64,000 nucleotides of DNA from Thalassospira povalilytica (lineage in GTDB: Bacteria > Pseudomonadota > Alphaproteobacteria > Rhodospirillales > Thalassospiraceae): NCBI RefSeq assembly GCF_002844235.1, contig NZ_PGTS01000001.1:248001-312000 (forward strand), read 5' to 3'. Shown in pieces: positions 20,839-29,835 of the stretch. Within the stretch, counting starts at the first letter, position 1; each line of letters starts with the position of its first letter. The position numbers and the translations under genes were made by a program. The notes under the pieces were generated by a model that did no database searches, had not been told where the DNA came from, and saw only the letters and a list, made by a program, of their open reading frames with translations.

Positions 20839-21639
20839 ATGAGTGATCATGCTCAGAAACATCCGTTCCACCTGGTAGACCCAAGCCCGTGGCCGCTTGT
20901 TGCGGCAGCATCGGCCGGTCTTTTCACTGGTGGCATGGTCATGTTCATGCATTCGGATCGTGCACCGGCCGATTTCTGGCTGGCGGCAATCGGGATTGCA
21001 GGCATCCTGTTTGTGATGTTCCGTTGGTGGAGCAACGTGATCAGCGAGTCAAAGATTTACCATAACAAGGTCGTTCAGATCGGCCTGCGCTATGGCATGT
21101 CGCTGTTCATCGCATCCGAAGTGATGTTCTTTGTCGCTTTCTTCTGGGCATTCTTCCACAACGCCTTTGTGATCTTCAGCCCCGGTGTGACCGAATGGCC
21201 GCCGGCCGGTGTCGAGGTTCTGGATCCCTGGGATCTGCCGTTCCTCAATACCCTGATCCTGCTGTTGTCGGGCTGCACCCTGACCTGGGCGCATCATGGC
21301 ATCATCGAAGGCAAGAAAAAGGACCTGGTACAGGGCCTGGCATTGACGGTGGCCCTTGGCGTAATCTTCCTGTGCCTTCAGGCTTATGAATATAGCCATG
21401 CGGCATTCGGCTTTGCCGACAACATCTATTCTTCGACCTTCTACATGGCGACCGGTTTCCACGGCTTCCACGTGTTTGTCGGAACGGTGTTCCTGGCAGT
21501 TTGCCTTGTCCGCGCGATGAAGGACGGCTTCAAGCCGGACCATCATTTCGGTCTTGAGGCAGCAGCATGGTACTGGCACTTCGTTGACGTTGTGTGGCTG
21601 TTCCTGTTCTTTGCCGTTTACATTTGGGGCGGCGAATAA
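20839..21639 (+). CDS. coxC: cytochrome c oxidase subunit III
   Basis: This non-catalytic core subunit stabilises the aa3 oxidase and supports proton uptake. The 266 residues comprise about seven TM helices and begin with KHPFHLVDPSPWPL, the family's conserved N-terminus. Other markers are FIASEVMFFVAFFWAFFHNA, TWAHHGIIEGKKKD, FYMATGFHGFHVFVGT and WYWHFVDVVWLFLF. The ATG follows GGGGGGCAAGGA closely. It lies 82 bases after ctaG and 33 bases before the DUF983 gene. Confidence 0.97.
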   Translation: MSDHAQKHPFHLVDPSPWPLVAAASAGLFTGGMVMFMHSDRAPADFWLAAIGIAGILFVMFRWWSNVISESKIYHNKVVQIGLRYGMSLFIASEVMFFVAFFWAFFHNAFVIFSPGVTEWPPAGVEVLDPWDLPFLNTLILLLSGCTLTWAHHGIIEGKKKDLVQGLALTVALGVIFLCLQAYEYSHAAFGFADNIYSSTFYMATGFHGFHVFVGTVFLAVCLVRAMKDGFKPDHHFGLEAAAWYWHFVDVVWLFLFFAVYIWGGE

Positions 21640-21672
21640 GCCGCCCTGATCCGCTTTGCCGGGTCAAAGATC

Positions 21673-22038
21673 ATGGATGATTATTATCCGAACATTTCCC
21701 CCATCCGGACCGGGCTGGCATGCAAATGCCCCCGATGCGGTGGGGGAAAATTGTTTCAGGGCTATTTGACCGTTCGCGAACGTTGCGAAGTCTGCGGGCT
21801 GGATTTGCGGGGACATGATGCCGGGGATGGACCGGCGGTGTTTCTGATCTTTATTCTCGGATTTCTGGTCGTTCCCATGGCACTTTGGGTGGAGATGCGC
21901 TATATGCCGCCTTTGTGGTTGCACGCGCTTTTATGGGGCCCTGTGATTGTTGGTGTGACACTGGTCTTGCTACGACCGTTAAAAGGTCTCATGGTGGCGC
22001 TGCAATATCGTCATAGATCGACATCCCAACAGGACTGA
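21673..22038 (+). CDS. DUF983 family small membrane protein
   Basis: This 121-residue protein has two CxxC pairs near the N-terminus (CKCPRCGGGKLF and CEVCGLDL), which form a likely zinc ribbon, followed by two TM helices (about 51-70 and 80-100). DUF983 proteins are regularly found between coxC and surf1 in alphaproteobacteria. A role in oxidase assembly is inferred from position; the biochemical function is unknown. It ends nine bases before surf1. Confidence 0.88.
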   Translation: MDDYYPNISPIRTGLACKCPRCGGGKLFQGYLTVRERCEVCGLDLRGHDAGDGPAVFLIFILGFLVVPMALWVEMRYMPPLWLHALLWGPVIVGVTLVLLRPLKGLMVALQYRHRSTSQQD

Positions 22039-22047
22039 TTTCAGTTA

Positions 22048-22788
22048 ATGCCTTTACTTACTTCGCGCCCAAGTCTGGCGATGAAAATTTGCGTCGGATT
22101 GTCTCTGGTGATCCTGCTGGGTCTTGGAACCTGGCAAATGGACAGACTTTTCTGGAAACAGGGTCTGATTGATCAGCGCCACGCCCAGGCCGAATTGCCG
22201 CCGATCCCGGTTCCGGTGGATACAGCTGTTGATCCCGATATGGCATTCCGTGCCGCCTTTGCCGAAGGCCGCTACCTGAATGATCAGGAAAAATACCTGA
22301 TGGCGCGCACCCGGCGCGGCAATGTCGGTTTCCAGTTGATCACGCCGCTTGAACAGGAAGATGGCCGCATCATTCTTGTCAATCGCGGTTGGGTTCCGAC
22401 CGACTATCGTGATCCGAAAACCCGCCCGGAAAGTTTGATCGAAGAACCGGTACATGTCACCGGTGTGCTGCGTCTGCCCAAAACCAAACACTGGGCACAG
22501 CCCGAAAACGACGCGCTTGCCAATCAATGGTTCTATGTCGATGTTGATCACATGGCCGAAGACAGCGGTGCGGAACTGGCCAGCCGATACTATCTGGAAC
22601 TTGACGAAACGGAGGTTCCCGGCGGGCTTCCGATTGGCGGTCAGGCCAAGGTCGAACTGCCAAACAACCACCTTGAATATGCGATTACCTGGTACAGCCT
22701 TGCGCTGTCGCTGATTGTGATCTTCGTGTTCTATCACCGCCGCCCGGTTGAGAACAAAGAAGATAACAGCAACGGTAATGCCGCCTGA
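22048..22788 (+). CDS. SURF1 family oxidase assembly protein
   Basis: SURF1 helps insert heme a into subunit I. The 246-residue chain has a TM helix near each end (about 10-28 and 212-230) and a periplasmic domain between them. Conserved family features are LGTWQMDRLFWKQGLI, GFQLITPLEQEDGRIILVNRG (spanning about residues 95-115) and NNHLEYAITWYSLALSL. No clear ribosome-binding site precedes the ATG, which lies nine bases after the DUF983 stop, so translation may be coupled. It completes the oxidase assembly group. Confidence 0.93.
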   Translation: MPLLTSRPSLAMKICVGLSLVILLGLGTWQMDRLFWKQGLIDQRHAQAELPPIPVPVDTAVDPDMAFRAAFAEGRYLNDQEKYLMARTRRGNVGFQLITPLEQEDGRIILVNRGWVPTDYRDPKTRPESLIEEPVHVTGVLRLPKTKHWAQPENDALANQWFYVDVDHMAEDSGAELASRYYLELDETEVPGGLPIGGQAKVELPNNHLEYAITWYSLALSLIVIFVFYHRRPVENKEDNSNGNAA

Positions 22789-22934
22789 TCGCCGGTGTCT
22801 GCCGTAATGGTGGTCAGCCGCAAAACTGACCACCGAAATTGCCCTGCTGTCAGGGTATCACTTGCCCGACATTTTCCGTTTACCAAAGACCAAAAGGCGC
22901 GTTGTCCGTACCCGGTCTGCGCACAGGAGCCCCG

Positions 22935-24422
22935 ATGACCAAAGCATATCAACAGCTCGAAGCCCGTTTTCGTCGCATGAATGTGTTGTCCGATGTCAGT
23001 GGAATGCTGCATTGGGATATGGCTGCGATTATGCCAAATGGCGGCGCAGAAGCACGTTCCGAACAGCTTGCGACGCTAAGCGTTCTGAATAACGAGCTCA
23101 TCAATGCGCCTGATATGGGGGACCTGTTGGCGGCGGCCGAAGACGAGGATCTTGATCGCTGGCAGAAGGCCAATCTGGCGGAGATGAAACGCGAATGGGT
23201 ACATGGCACATCGGTCCCTGCTGATCTGGTCGAAAAAATGTCGCGTGCGGAAACCGGCTGCGAAGTTGCATGGCGCACAGCACGCGCCGAAAACGACTTC
23301 AAAGGGCTGCTTCCGAAATTGCAGGAAGTTCTTGATCTGTCGATCGAGGCCGGAAAAGCCAAGGCCGAAGCCCTTGGTACATCGGTTTATGACGCGTTGC
23401 TTGATCAATATGATCCGATGATGCGTTCCGAACGGATTGACAGCCTGTTTGCCGAACTTGAAGCGTTCCTGCCCGACTTTACAGCCGATGTGATCGAACG
23501 CCAGAAGGCCGAAGAAAAGCCGATCTCGCCAACCGGCCCGTTCCCGATTGAAACCCAGAACAAGGTCGGTCTGGATTTGATGAAGGCGGTCGGGTTCGAT
23601 TTCGACCACGGGCGCCTTGATATTTCGCACCATCCGTTCTGTGGCGGTATTCCCGATGATGTACGGATCACCACCCGATATGATGTGAATGATTTTACCT
23701 CGGCGATCATGGGGGTTCTGCACGAAACCGGACATGCCATGTATGAACGTGGGCTTCCCAAGGACTGGCGTAACCAGCCGGTAGGCAAGGCGCGCGGCAT
23801 GACCATGCATGAAAGCCAGTCGCTTCTGGTTGAAATGCAGGCCTGCCGGTCCGAGGAGTTCCTGACCTATGCCGGTCCTGTCTTCAAACAGGCCTTCGGC
23901 GGCGACGATGCGTCCTGGAGTGCATCAAATCTGCACCGCCTTTATACCCGGGTTGAACCGGGGCTTATTCGGGTCGATGCGGACGAAGTTACCTATCCTG
24001 CCCATGTCATCCTGCGTTATCGGCTGGAACGTGCCCTGATTGAAGGGGACATGAAGCTTGCCGATTTGCCCGGTGCCTGGAACGATCTGATGCAGAAGCT
24101 GCTTGGTATCACGCCGCCCGATGATCGCGACGGCTGCTTGCAGGATATCCACTGGCCGTCCGGGGCATGGGGTTATTTCCCGACCTACACGCTTGGTGCG
24201 ATGGCGGCAGCACAGATTTTTGCGGCTGCCAAAAAAGCCAATCCGGAAATCCCGGAAGCTCTGGCCCGCGGGGCGTTTGGTCCGCTGATGCAGTGGCTTG
24301 AACAGAATATCCACAGTCAGGCATCAAGCCGTTCAACCGACGAAATCCTGAAAGAAGCGACCGGAAGTGCTCTTGGTGTTGATGCCTTCAAGGCCCACAT
24401 GATCAGCCGGTACGGTGCGTAA
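22935..24422 (+). CDS. M32 family metallocarboxypeptidase
   Basis: This is a cytoplasmic zinc carboxypeptidase of the thermostable carboxypeptidase 1 type. The 495 residues are the usual length. The zinc motif is HETGH at 263-267 in GVLHETGHAMYERGLP. Other family blocks are HPFCGG, DDVRITTRYDVNDF, TMHESQSLLVEMQ and WASGW-type C-terminal residues (HWPSGAWGYFPTYTLG). The ATG at 22935 has AGGAG 5 bases upstream; an earlier in-frame codon at 22839 lacks one. It lies between surf1 and a cyclic-nucleotide-binding gene, with its own leader of about 146 bases. Confidence 0.94.
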   Translation: MTKAYQQLEARFRRMNVLSDVSGMLHWDMAAIMPNGGAEARSEQLATLSVLNNELINAPDMGDLLAAAEDEDLDRWQKANLAEMKREWVHGTSVPADLVEKMSRAETGCEVAWRTARAENDFKGLLPKLQEVLDLSIEAGKAKAEALGTSVYDALLDQYDPMMRSERIDSLFAELEAFLPDFTADVIERQKAEEKPISPTGPFPIETQNKVGLDLMKAVGFDFDHGRLDISHHPFCGGIPDDVRITTRYDVNDFTSAIMGVLHETGHAMYERGLPKDWRNQPVGKARGMTMHESQSLLVEMQACRSEEFLTYAGPVFKQAFGGDDASWSASNLHRLYTRVEPGLIRVDADEVTYPAHVILRYRLERALIEGDMKLADLPGAWNDLMQKLLGITPPDDRDGCLQDIHWPSGAWGYFPTYTLGAMAAAQIFAAAKKANPEIPEALARGAFGPLMQWLEQNIHSQASSRSTDEILKEATGSALGVDAFKAHMISRYGA

Positions 24423-24540
24423 ATTCGATTGAATGCATGTGGTAATGTGCTAGCATTTTTGCGGCTGCGGATTTCCGAATAATGATAAGCGGTTATCCGT
24501 TGCCTTATCCCTTTTCAGGCGTCATGGGCATTGCAGTCAC

Positions 24541-24960
24541 ATGGGAATAACCGACGGTAACAAGAAGGTCATGGACCGGCAGGTCTTTGCCATGGATCAG
24601 GTTATTTTCCGGGAAGGCAAACCGGGAAACGCGGCCTATGTGGTTCAGGAAGGCAAAGTCGAAGTCTTCAAGACGCTTAATGGTGACGAGGAAGTCATTC
24701 TTGGCACGATCGAAGCCGGCGGACTGTTTGGTGAACTGGCCCTTGTTGATAACAAGCCGCGCATGGCATCGGCACGGGCAACCGAACGCACGGTGCTGAT
24801 TGCGATCAACCGCCAGACATTTGAAAAAAAGATGGCGGGATCGGACCGTTTCATCAAGGCGATCCTGCGAATCCTGCTTGGCAACTACCGGACCGTGGTG
24901 CGGCGTGCCGCCCTTGCCGAGGCCAAACTTAAAGAACACGGCATTCCGATCGACAATTAG
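24541..24960 (+). CDS. cyclic nucleotide-binding domain protein
   Basis: This single-domain protein of 139 residues has a cNMP-binding fold. The characteristic segments are IFREGKPGNAAYVVQEGKVE and the phosphate-binding cassette GLFGELALVDNKPRMASARA, including the conserved Glu and Arg. No DNA-binding helix-turn-helix or kinase domain follows, only a charged C-terminal helix. It may serve as a stand-alone sensor or an adaptor. The start could instead be the ATG at 24571, preceded by AAGAAGG. It is not obviously in an operon with its neighbours. Confidence 0.85.
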   Translation: MGITDGNKKVMDRQVFAMDQVIFREGKPGNAAYVVQEGKVEVFKTLNGDEEVILGTIEAGGLFGELALVDNKPRMASARATERTVLIAINRQTFEKKMAGSDRFIKAILRILLGNYRTVVRRAALAEAKLKEHGIPIDN

Positions 24961-25146
24961 GACGGCATATCAGCCAGCCATGTGACATGCCTTGCGCGAT
25001 AATGCGTATGACACGGCAGACCTGCTTGATTGTCCCTTGACTATATTGGCCCAAACCCTCACTAACTCAGGCGTTGGAGTGTGTTTTGGCGCGATTTGTG
25101 TCCGGACGCACGGAACTGGTATTCGCCTTATGCAGGAGCAGGTCTA

Positions 25147-26544
25147 GTGCGCTATGTCAGCACGCGGGGAAGTGCCCCCGTTTTGCAGTTCGATGAAGTT
25201 CTTCTTGCCGGTCTGGCCCGTGACGGTGGTCTTTATGTCCCTGAAACCTGGCCGACCTTTTCCAAGGATGACATTCGTGCGCTGCGAACTCTGACATATG
25301 CCGAAGTCGCCTTTAAGGTGATCCAGCCATTTGTTGCGGGCACCGTTGATGACGATGCCCTTAAGGCCATTCTTGAAGATACCTATAACGGGTTTGACCA
25401 CGAAGCCGTGGCACCGCTCAAGCAGCTTGGTGCCAATGACTGGGTGATGGAACTGTTCCATGGTCCGACCCTGGCATTCAAGGATTATGCGCTTCAGGTG
25501 GTTGGTCGTCTGTTTGACCATGTTCTGGCCAAACGTGGCGAACGCATCACGATTGTTGGTGCGACGTCCGGTGATACCGGCTCTGCTGCGATCGAGGCCT
25601 GCCGTGATCGTGAAAATATCGATATTTTCATTCTGCATCCCAAGGGCCGCGTTTCCGAAGTCCAGCGTCGTCAGATGACGACCATCCTGTCTGACAACGT
25701 GCACAACATCGCGGTCGAAGGATCGTTTGATGATTGTCAGGATCTGGTCAAGGCGCTGTTCAATGATCACGGCTTCCGGGATGAAGTTGGCCTGTCCGCG
25801 GTCAATTCGATCAACTGGGCACGCATCATGTGCCAGATCGCCTATTATTTCTGGGCGGGTGTGCAGCTTGGATCGCCGGAACGCAAAATTTCGTTCTCTG
25901 TGCCGTCGGGCAACTTTGGCAATGTCTATGCTGGTTATGCCGCGATGCAGATGGGCCTTCCGATCAAGCAGTTTGTTGTTGGTGCAAACCGCAATGACAT
26001 TCTGGCCCGCTTCTTTGAAAGCGGTGTGATGAAGATGGAAGGTGTCGAACCGTCTCTTAGCCCGTCGATGGATATTCAGGTCAGCTCGAACTTTGAACGT
26101 TTGATGTTTGACCTGTATGACCGCGATGGTCTGGCAATCGCCGAAATGCTGACCAAGTTCCGTGAAACCGGTGTGATGGAAATGTCGCAGGGGCAGTTTG
26201 CCCGTGCGCGTGAACATTTTGACGGTTACCGTCTGGATGATGATGCGACCAAGGCCGCGATCAAGGACATCCTTGAAACCAGTGGTGAACTGGTTGATCC
26301 GCATTCCGTGATCGGCATTGTTTCGGGCCGTGAATGCAATCGTGACAAGTCGGTGCCGATGGTGGCACTGGCAACCGCGCATCCGGCGAAATTCCCCGAC
26401 GCGGTAAAGCAGGCATCGGGTATCTACCCGGACTTGCCGCCGCGTCTGTCTGATCTATATGACCGACCAGAAAAGGTCGAACCCATGTCCAATGATGTGG
26501 CGGCCTTGATGGCGCATGTCCGTAAAAACCGGCGTGCGGCCTGA
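25147..26544 (+). CDS. thrC: threonine synthase
   Basis: This PLP enzyme converts O-phosphohomoserine (product of ThrB, encoded at 1658-2626) to threonine. The GTG at 25147 has AGGAG 8 bases upstream and gives 465 residues. It starts with YVSTRGSAPVLQFDEVLLAG, the typical N-terminus of the long (type I) class. The Schiff-base lysine is Lys112 in FHGPTLAFKDYALQ, and the phosphate-binding loop is GATSGDTGSAAIEA. SVPSGNFGNVYAGYAA and ECNRDKSVPMVALATAHPAK are also conserved. Paired with the M16 protease gene 47 bases downstream, as in other alphaproteobacteria. Confidence 0.96.
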   Translation: MRYVSTRGSAPVLQFDEVLLAGLARDGGLYVPETWPTFSKDDIRALRTLTYAEVAFKVIQPFVAGTVDDDALKAILEDTYNGFDHEAVAPLKQLGANDWVMELFHGPTLAFKDYALQVVGRLFDHVLAKRGERITIVGATSGDTGSAAIEACRDRENIDIFILHPKGRVSEVQRRQMTTILSDNVHNIAVEGSFDDCQDLVKALFNDHGFRDEVGLSAVNSINWARIMCQIAYYFWAGVQLGSPERKISFSVPSGNFGNVYAGYAAMQMGLPIKQFVVGANRNDILARFFESGVMKMEGVEPSLSPSMDIQVSSNFERLMFDLYDRDGLAIAEMLTKFRETGVMEMSQGQFARAREHFDGYRLDDDATKAAIKDILETSGELVDPHSVIGIVSGRECNRDKSVPMVALATAHPAKFPDAVKQASGIYPDLPPRLSDLYDRPEKVEPMSNDVAALMAHVRKNRRAA

Positions 26545-26591
26545 AGGTACGCAGACATCGGGAAAGACGTGAAAAACAGGAGTAATGCTAT

Positions 26592-27851
26592 ATGACAGTC
26601 GAGCTTACCCAGCTTGACAATGGGATGATTGTCGCGACGGACCGCCTTGACCATGTGCAGTCTGTCGCCCTTGGTACATGGGTTGATGTTGGTGCACGTA
26701 ACGAGACACCTGATATCAACGGCATTTCCCATATGCTTGAACATATGGCCTTCAAGGGCACGCGCCGGCGTTCCGCACTTCAGATTTCCGAAGAAATCGA
26801 AGCTGTCGGCGGGCAGATGAATGCCTATACGTCGCGTGAAAATACGGCCTATTATTGCAAGGTCCTGCACGAAGACCAGGAACTGGCGATCGATGTGATT
26901 GCCGATATCCTTCAGCATTCCACACTGGATGCCAAGGAACTGGAACGTGAACGTCAGGTGATCTTGCAGGAAATCGGTCAGGCCAACGATACCCCCGACG
27001 ACATCATTTTCGACTATTTCCAGGAAACCGCCCTGCCAAATCAGGCTTTGGGCCGTTCGATCCTGGGCAGTCCGGAAAATGTATCGTCGCTGACACGCGA
27101 TCATTTATTTGACTTCATGTCGCGCCGCTATAGCCCGAAGAACATGGTGTTTTCGGCATCGGGAAAAGTTGAACATAACCGTGTCGTCGATATGGTGGCG
27201 TCGAAATTCGACAGCCTGCCTGCCTATGAAGAACATGAAATCGAGCCGCTCAAATACGAAGGCGGCAGCCGGATCGAAAACCGCAAACTTGAACAGGTGC
27301 ATGTGATCTTCGGTCTTCCGACCGTGTCCTACACCGATGACAGTTTCTATGACCTTCAGGTGTTCAATACCCTTCTGGGCGGGGGCATGTCGTCGCGCCT
27401 GTTCCAGGAAATCCGTGAAAAGCGCGGTCTGGTCTATTCGGTCTATAGTTTCTCGTCGCATTATGTTGATGGGGGGCTGTTCTCGATCTATGCGGGGACC
27501 GGGGCCAATGATATTGGCGAACTGATGCCGGTCATGTGTGACGAGCTGGTCCGTGCGACAGATGATCTGACCGAAGAAGAAGTCACGCGTGCGCGTGCAC
27601 AGCTCAAGGCATCTGTGGTTATGGCGATGGAAAGCAATTCCGGTCGTTGTGAAACCCTGGCCCGTCAGATCCAGATTTTCGGCCGCCCGCAAACCATGGA
27701 AGAAATCGTCGCCAAGATTGACGGGGTTGATCTTGAAAGTGTTCGCCGTTCCGGCAAAGCGCTTCTGGATGGCAAACCAACCATCACCGCCCTTGGGCCG
27801 GTTGACCAGATGCCGGCATATGATGATCTTGCCGCCCGTCTGCGCGGCTGA
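26592..27851 (+). CDS. M16 family zinc protease (processing-peptidase-like)
   Basis: The 419-residue protein belongs to the pitrilysin/mitochondrial processing peptidase family. The inverted zinc motif is HMLEH at 47-51 in GISHMLEHMAFKGT, with the third zinc-ligand region in LERERQVILQEIGQA. The C-terminal half holds FNTLLGGGMSSRLFQEIREK and the RGLVYSVYSFSS segment of the non-catalytic domain. No signal peptide is evident, so it is probably cytoplasmic. It follows thrC by 47 bases and ends at a strong terminator, so thrC and this gene likely form a transcription unit. Confidence 0.93.
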   Translation: MTVELTQLDNGMIVATDRLDHVQSVALGTWVDVGARNETPDINGISHMLEHMAFKGTRRRSALQISEEIEAVGGQMNAYTSRENTAYYCKVLHEDQELAIDVIADILQHSTLDAKELERERQVILQEIGQANDTPDDIIFDYFQETALPNQALGRSILGSPENVSSLTRDHLFDFMSRRYSPKNMVFSASGKVEHNRVVDMVASKFDSLPAYEEHEIEPLKYEGGSRIENRKLEQVHVIFGLPTVSYTDDSFYDLQVFNTLLGGGMSSRLFQEIREKRGLVYSVYSFSSHYVDGGLFSIYAGTGANDIGELMPVMCDELVRATDDLTEEEVTRARAQLKASVVMAMESNSGRCETLARQIQIFGRPQTMEEIVAKIDGVDLESVRRSGKALLDGKPTITALGPVDQMPAYDDLAARLRG

Positions 27852-27875
27852 TTGTATCGGAATATTTGATTTTCG

Positions 27876-27915
27876 ACGGCACATGTCCAATCGGGCATGT
27901 GCCGTTTCTTTTTGC
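27876..27915 (+). terminator. terminator after the M16 protease gene
   Basis: ACGGCACATG pairs perfectly with CATGTGCCGT; the stem extends inward by three pairs (TCC/GGG, one wobble) to a four-base loop, and TTCTTTTT follows. Confidence 0.9.
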
Positions 27916-27970
27916 TGCCCGGCACTTACTGGTGTATCCCCATATCAATCAGGATGACGGGGTAAACTCC

Positions 27971-28903
27971 ATGCAATACGCCTTTGATATTGGTGGTTCT
28001 AAAATCGAATTTGGTGTGTTCGGTGAGGCGGGTGAAGTCCTGCTTCATAGCAAAACCCCGACGCCAAGGGATGATCGTGACGCGTTCGTCGCAACCATCC
28101 GTGATGTTATCGACGACGCAGATCGTGAATTTGGTAGCCGTCCCGATATCGGCATCAGCTTTGCCGGCGGGCTGGACCCACAGACCGGTGCCGTGATTTC
28201 TGCCAACATACCCGCGATTAAGGGATGGTCACTGGCAAGCGAACTTTCAGCAATTCTGAACCGCCATGTTCTGGTTGAAAATGATGCGGACTGCTTTGCA
28301 CTGGCCGAAGCCATCAGCGGTGCGGGCAAAGATGCACACACGGTTTTTGCCATTATCCTGGGCACCGGGGTTGGTGGCGGGATCGTCGTGAATGGTGAAT
28401 TCATCGGCGGGCGCAGTGGCATACGCGGCGAATGGGGGCATGGCAATGACGTGACCGGTACCCTTATTCGCAACGGGTTGGCACCGGTGGTGTGCGGTTG
28501 CGGGCAGACCGGGTGCCTTGATGCCTGGGGCGGGGCACGCGGTCTTGAACATATCTATCGTCAGATCAGTGGCAATCCTGCGTCGAGTTTCGACATTACC
28601 GATGCCTGGCGGACCGGCGACGCCGTGGCCAGCCGTTCGGTTGAAATCTATTGCGAACTGGTGGCGCGCGAATTAGCGCTGATGGTCAATGTCATCGATC
28701 CGGACTGTATTCCGGTCGGTGGCGGAATGGCATCAGAACCGGCATTGATTGCCCGGATCGATGGGCTGGTTCGCGACCGTGTGCTGGGGCGTTATGATGA
28801 TCGGCTGGTTGTTCCCGGTCATTTTGCCAAGGATGGCGGTCTGCGCGGTGCGGCAATGCTGCATGCCAATCAAAGCCCGTCAGCCGCGCAGGGTGGGGTT
28901 TAA
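27971..28903 (+). CDS. ROK family sugar kinase (N-acetylglucosamine kinase-like)
   Basis: The ATP-binding start FDIGGSKIEFGVF, the ROK catalytic segment VENDADCFALAEA and the glycine-rich ILGTGVGGGIVVNGEF are all present in this 310-residue protein. The ROK zinc motif appears as CGCGQTGCLDAWGG, and the segment EWGH matches NagK-type enzymes (EWGHNPL-like). It probably phosphorylates an amino sugar or hexose in the cytoplasm. The ATG at 27971 has only a weak SD. It lies six bases upstream of cutC and is probably co-transcribed. The substrate cannot be fixed from sequence alone. Confidence 0.88.
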   Translation: MQYAFDIGGSKIEFGVFGEAGEVLLHSKTPTPRDDRDAFVATIRDVIDDADREFGSRPDIGISFAGGLDPQTGAVISANIPAIKGWSLASELSAILNRHVLVENDADCFALAEAISGAGKDAHTVFAIILGTGVGGGIVVNGEFIGGRSGIRGEWGHGNDVTGTLIRNGLAPVVCGCGQTGCLDAWGGARGLEHIYRQISGNPASSFDITDAWRTGDAVASRSVEIYCELVARELALMVNVIDPDCIPVGGGMASEPALIARIDGLVRDRVLGRYDDRLVVPGHFAKDGGLRGAAMLHANQSPSAAQGGV

Positions 28904-28909
28904 GCGGAA

Positions 28910-29635
28910 ATGACTTTATCGGAAACACCGGATCGGGTTGCTGGCCGGGTACTTGAAGTTTGTGTTGAAAGTTTTCAGGACGCGGTGCTGGCCGTTGATG
29001 CGGGTGCTGATCGTATTGAATATTGTTCTGCACTGGCACTGGGCGGGCTGACGCCAAGTCCCGGGGCGCTGGCAATGATCGGCAACATCAAGGCCCCATG
29101 CATGGTCATGATCCGTCCGCGTCCGGGCAATTTTTGCTATGACGCCAACGATTGCGCGATCATGAAGCACGAAATCGCAATGGCCCGTGCGTGCGGGGCG
29201 GCCGGTGTTGTCTTTGGGGCAACGGATGATGCGGGCCAGCTTGATACTGACATCTTGCGCGATCTGATGGCCGAATCTGCTGGCTTGGAAGTCACCTTGC
29301 ACCGGGCCTTTGACGAAGTGCATGATCAGTTCGGAGCCTTGGAACAGGCGATCGATCTTGGGTTTGACCGGATATTGACAAGTGGTGGTGCACCCGATGC
29401 CATCACCGGTATTGACCGGATTGCGGCGCTGACTGAACGGGCGGCCGGGCGCATCGTCATTCTTCCGGGGGTGGGGGTATCGTCGGTGAATGCTGCTGAC
29501 ATCCTGAACAAATCCGGCGCGCACGAGCTTCATGCATCATGCAAGACCGATGTCGCAGCAAAAGACGATGGGGCAGGCCGTGTTAGGGTGGCCCCTGATC
29601 GCGTGCGTGCCCTTAAAAACGCGATGGGTATCTGA
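28910..29635 (+). CDS. cutC: CutC family protein
   Basis: This 241-residue TIM-barrel protein matches CutC, historically linked to copper homeostasis, though the direct role in bacteria is debated. The hallmark segments are LEVCVESFQDAVLAVDAGAD, GGLTPSPG, MIRPRPGNFCYD, FGATDDAGQLD, TLHRAFDEV and ILTSGGAPDA. The ATG lies six bases after the ROK kinase gene, so the pair is likely an operon. It is probably followed by a weak hairpin. Confidence 0.93.
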   Translation: MTLSETPDRVAGRVLEVCVESFQDAVLAVDAGADRIEYCSALALGGLTPSPGALAMIGNIKAPCMVMIRPRPGNFCYDANDCAIMKHEIAMARACGAAGVVFGATDDAGQLDTDILRDLMAESAGLEVTLHRAFDEVHDQFGALEQAIDLGFDRILTSGGAPDAITGIDRIAALTERAAGRIVILPGVGVSSVNAADILNKSGAHELHASCKTDVAAKDDGAGRVRVAPDRVRALKNAMGI

Positions 29636-29640
29636 TCACG

Positions 29641-29665
29641 CCAAACGGCCGGTTTGGTTGTTTGA
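29641..29665 (+). terminator. weak candidate terminator after cutC
   Basis: CCAAAC and GTTTGG form a 6-bp stem with a 5-base loop (29641-29657), followed by TTGTTTG. The stem is short, so activity is uncertain. Confidence 0.4.
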
Positions 29666-29835
29666 TGCAGATCTTCGGGACGGAACCCCTATTCATAGGT
29701 ATGATACGGGTCTAATCTTAATAGGGCAGGGCCGGTAATTGTTCGTTAAGGGGGCTGGCCTAAAGCTACGTTTCTGATGCGCGCCATCGCCGACGGGCGG
29801 CTTTGGTGGTAAATGGTGCAACGTTTGGTGAGATA

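Noticed and set aside
25144-26382. 412-codon open frame opposite thrC
   Set aside because: Antisense to a well-supported threonine synthase gene, without motif or start signal.
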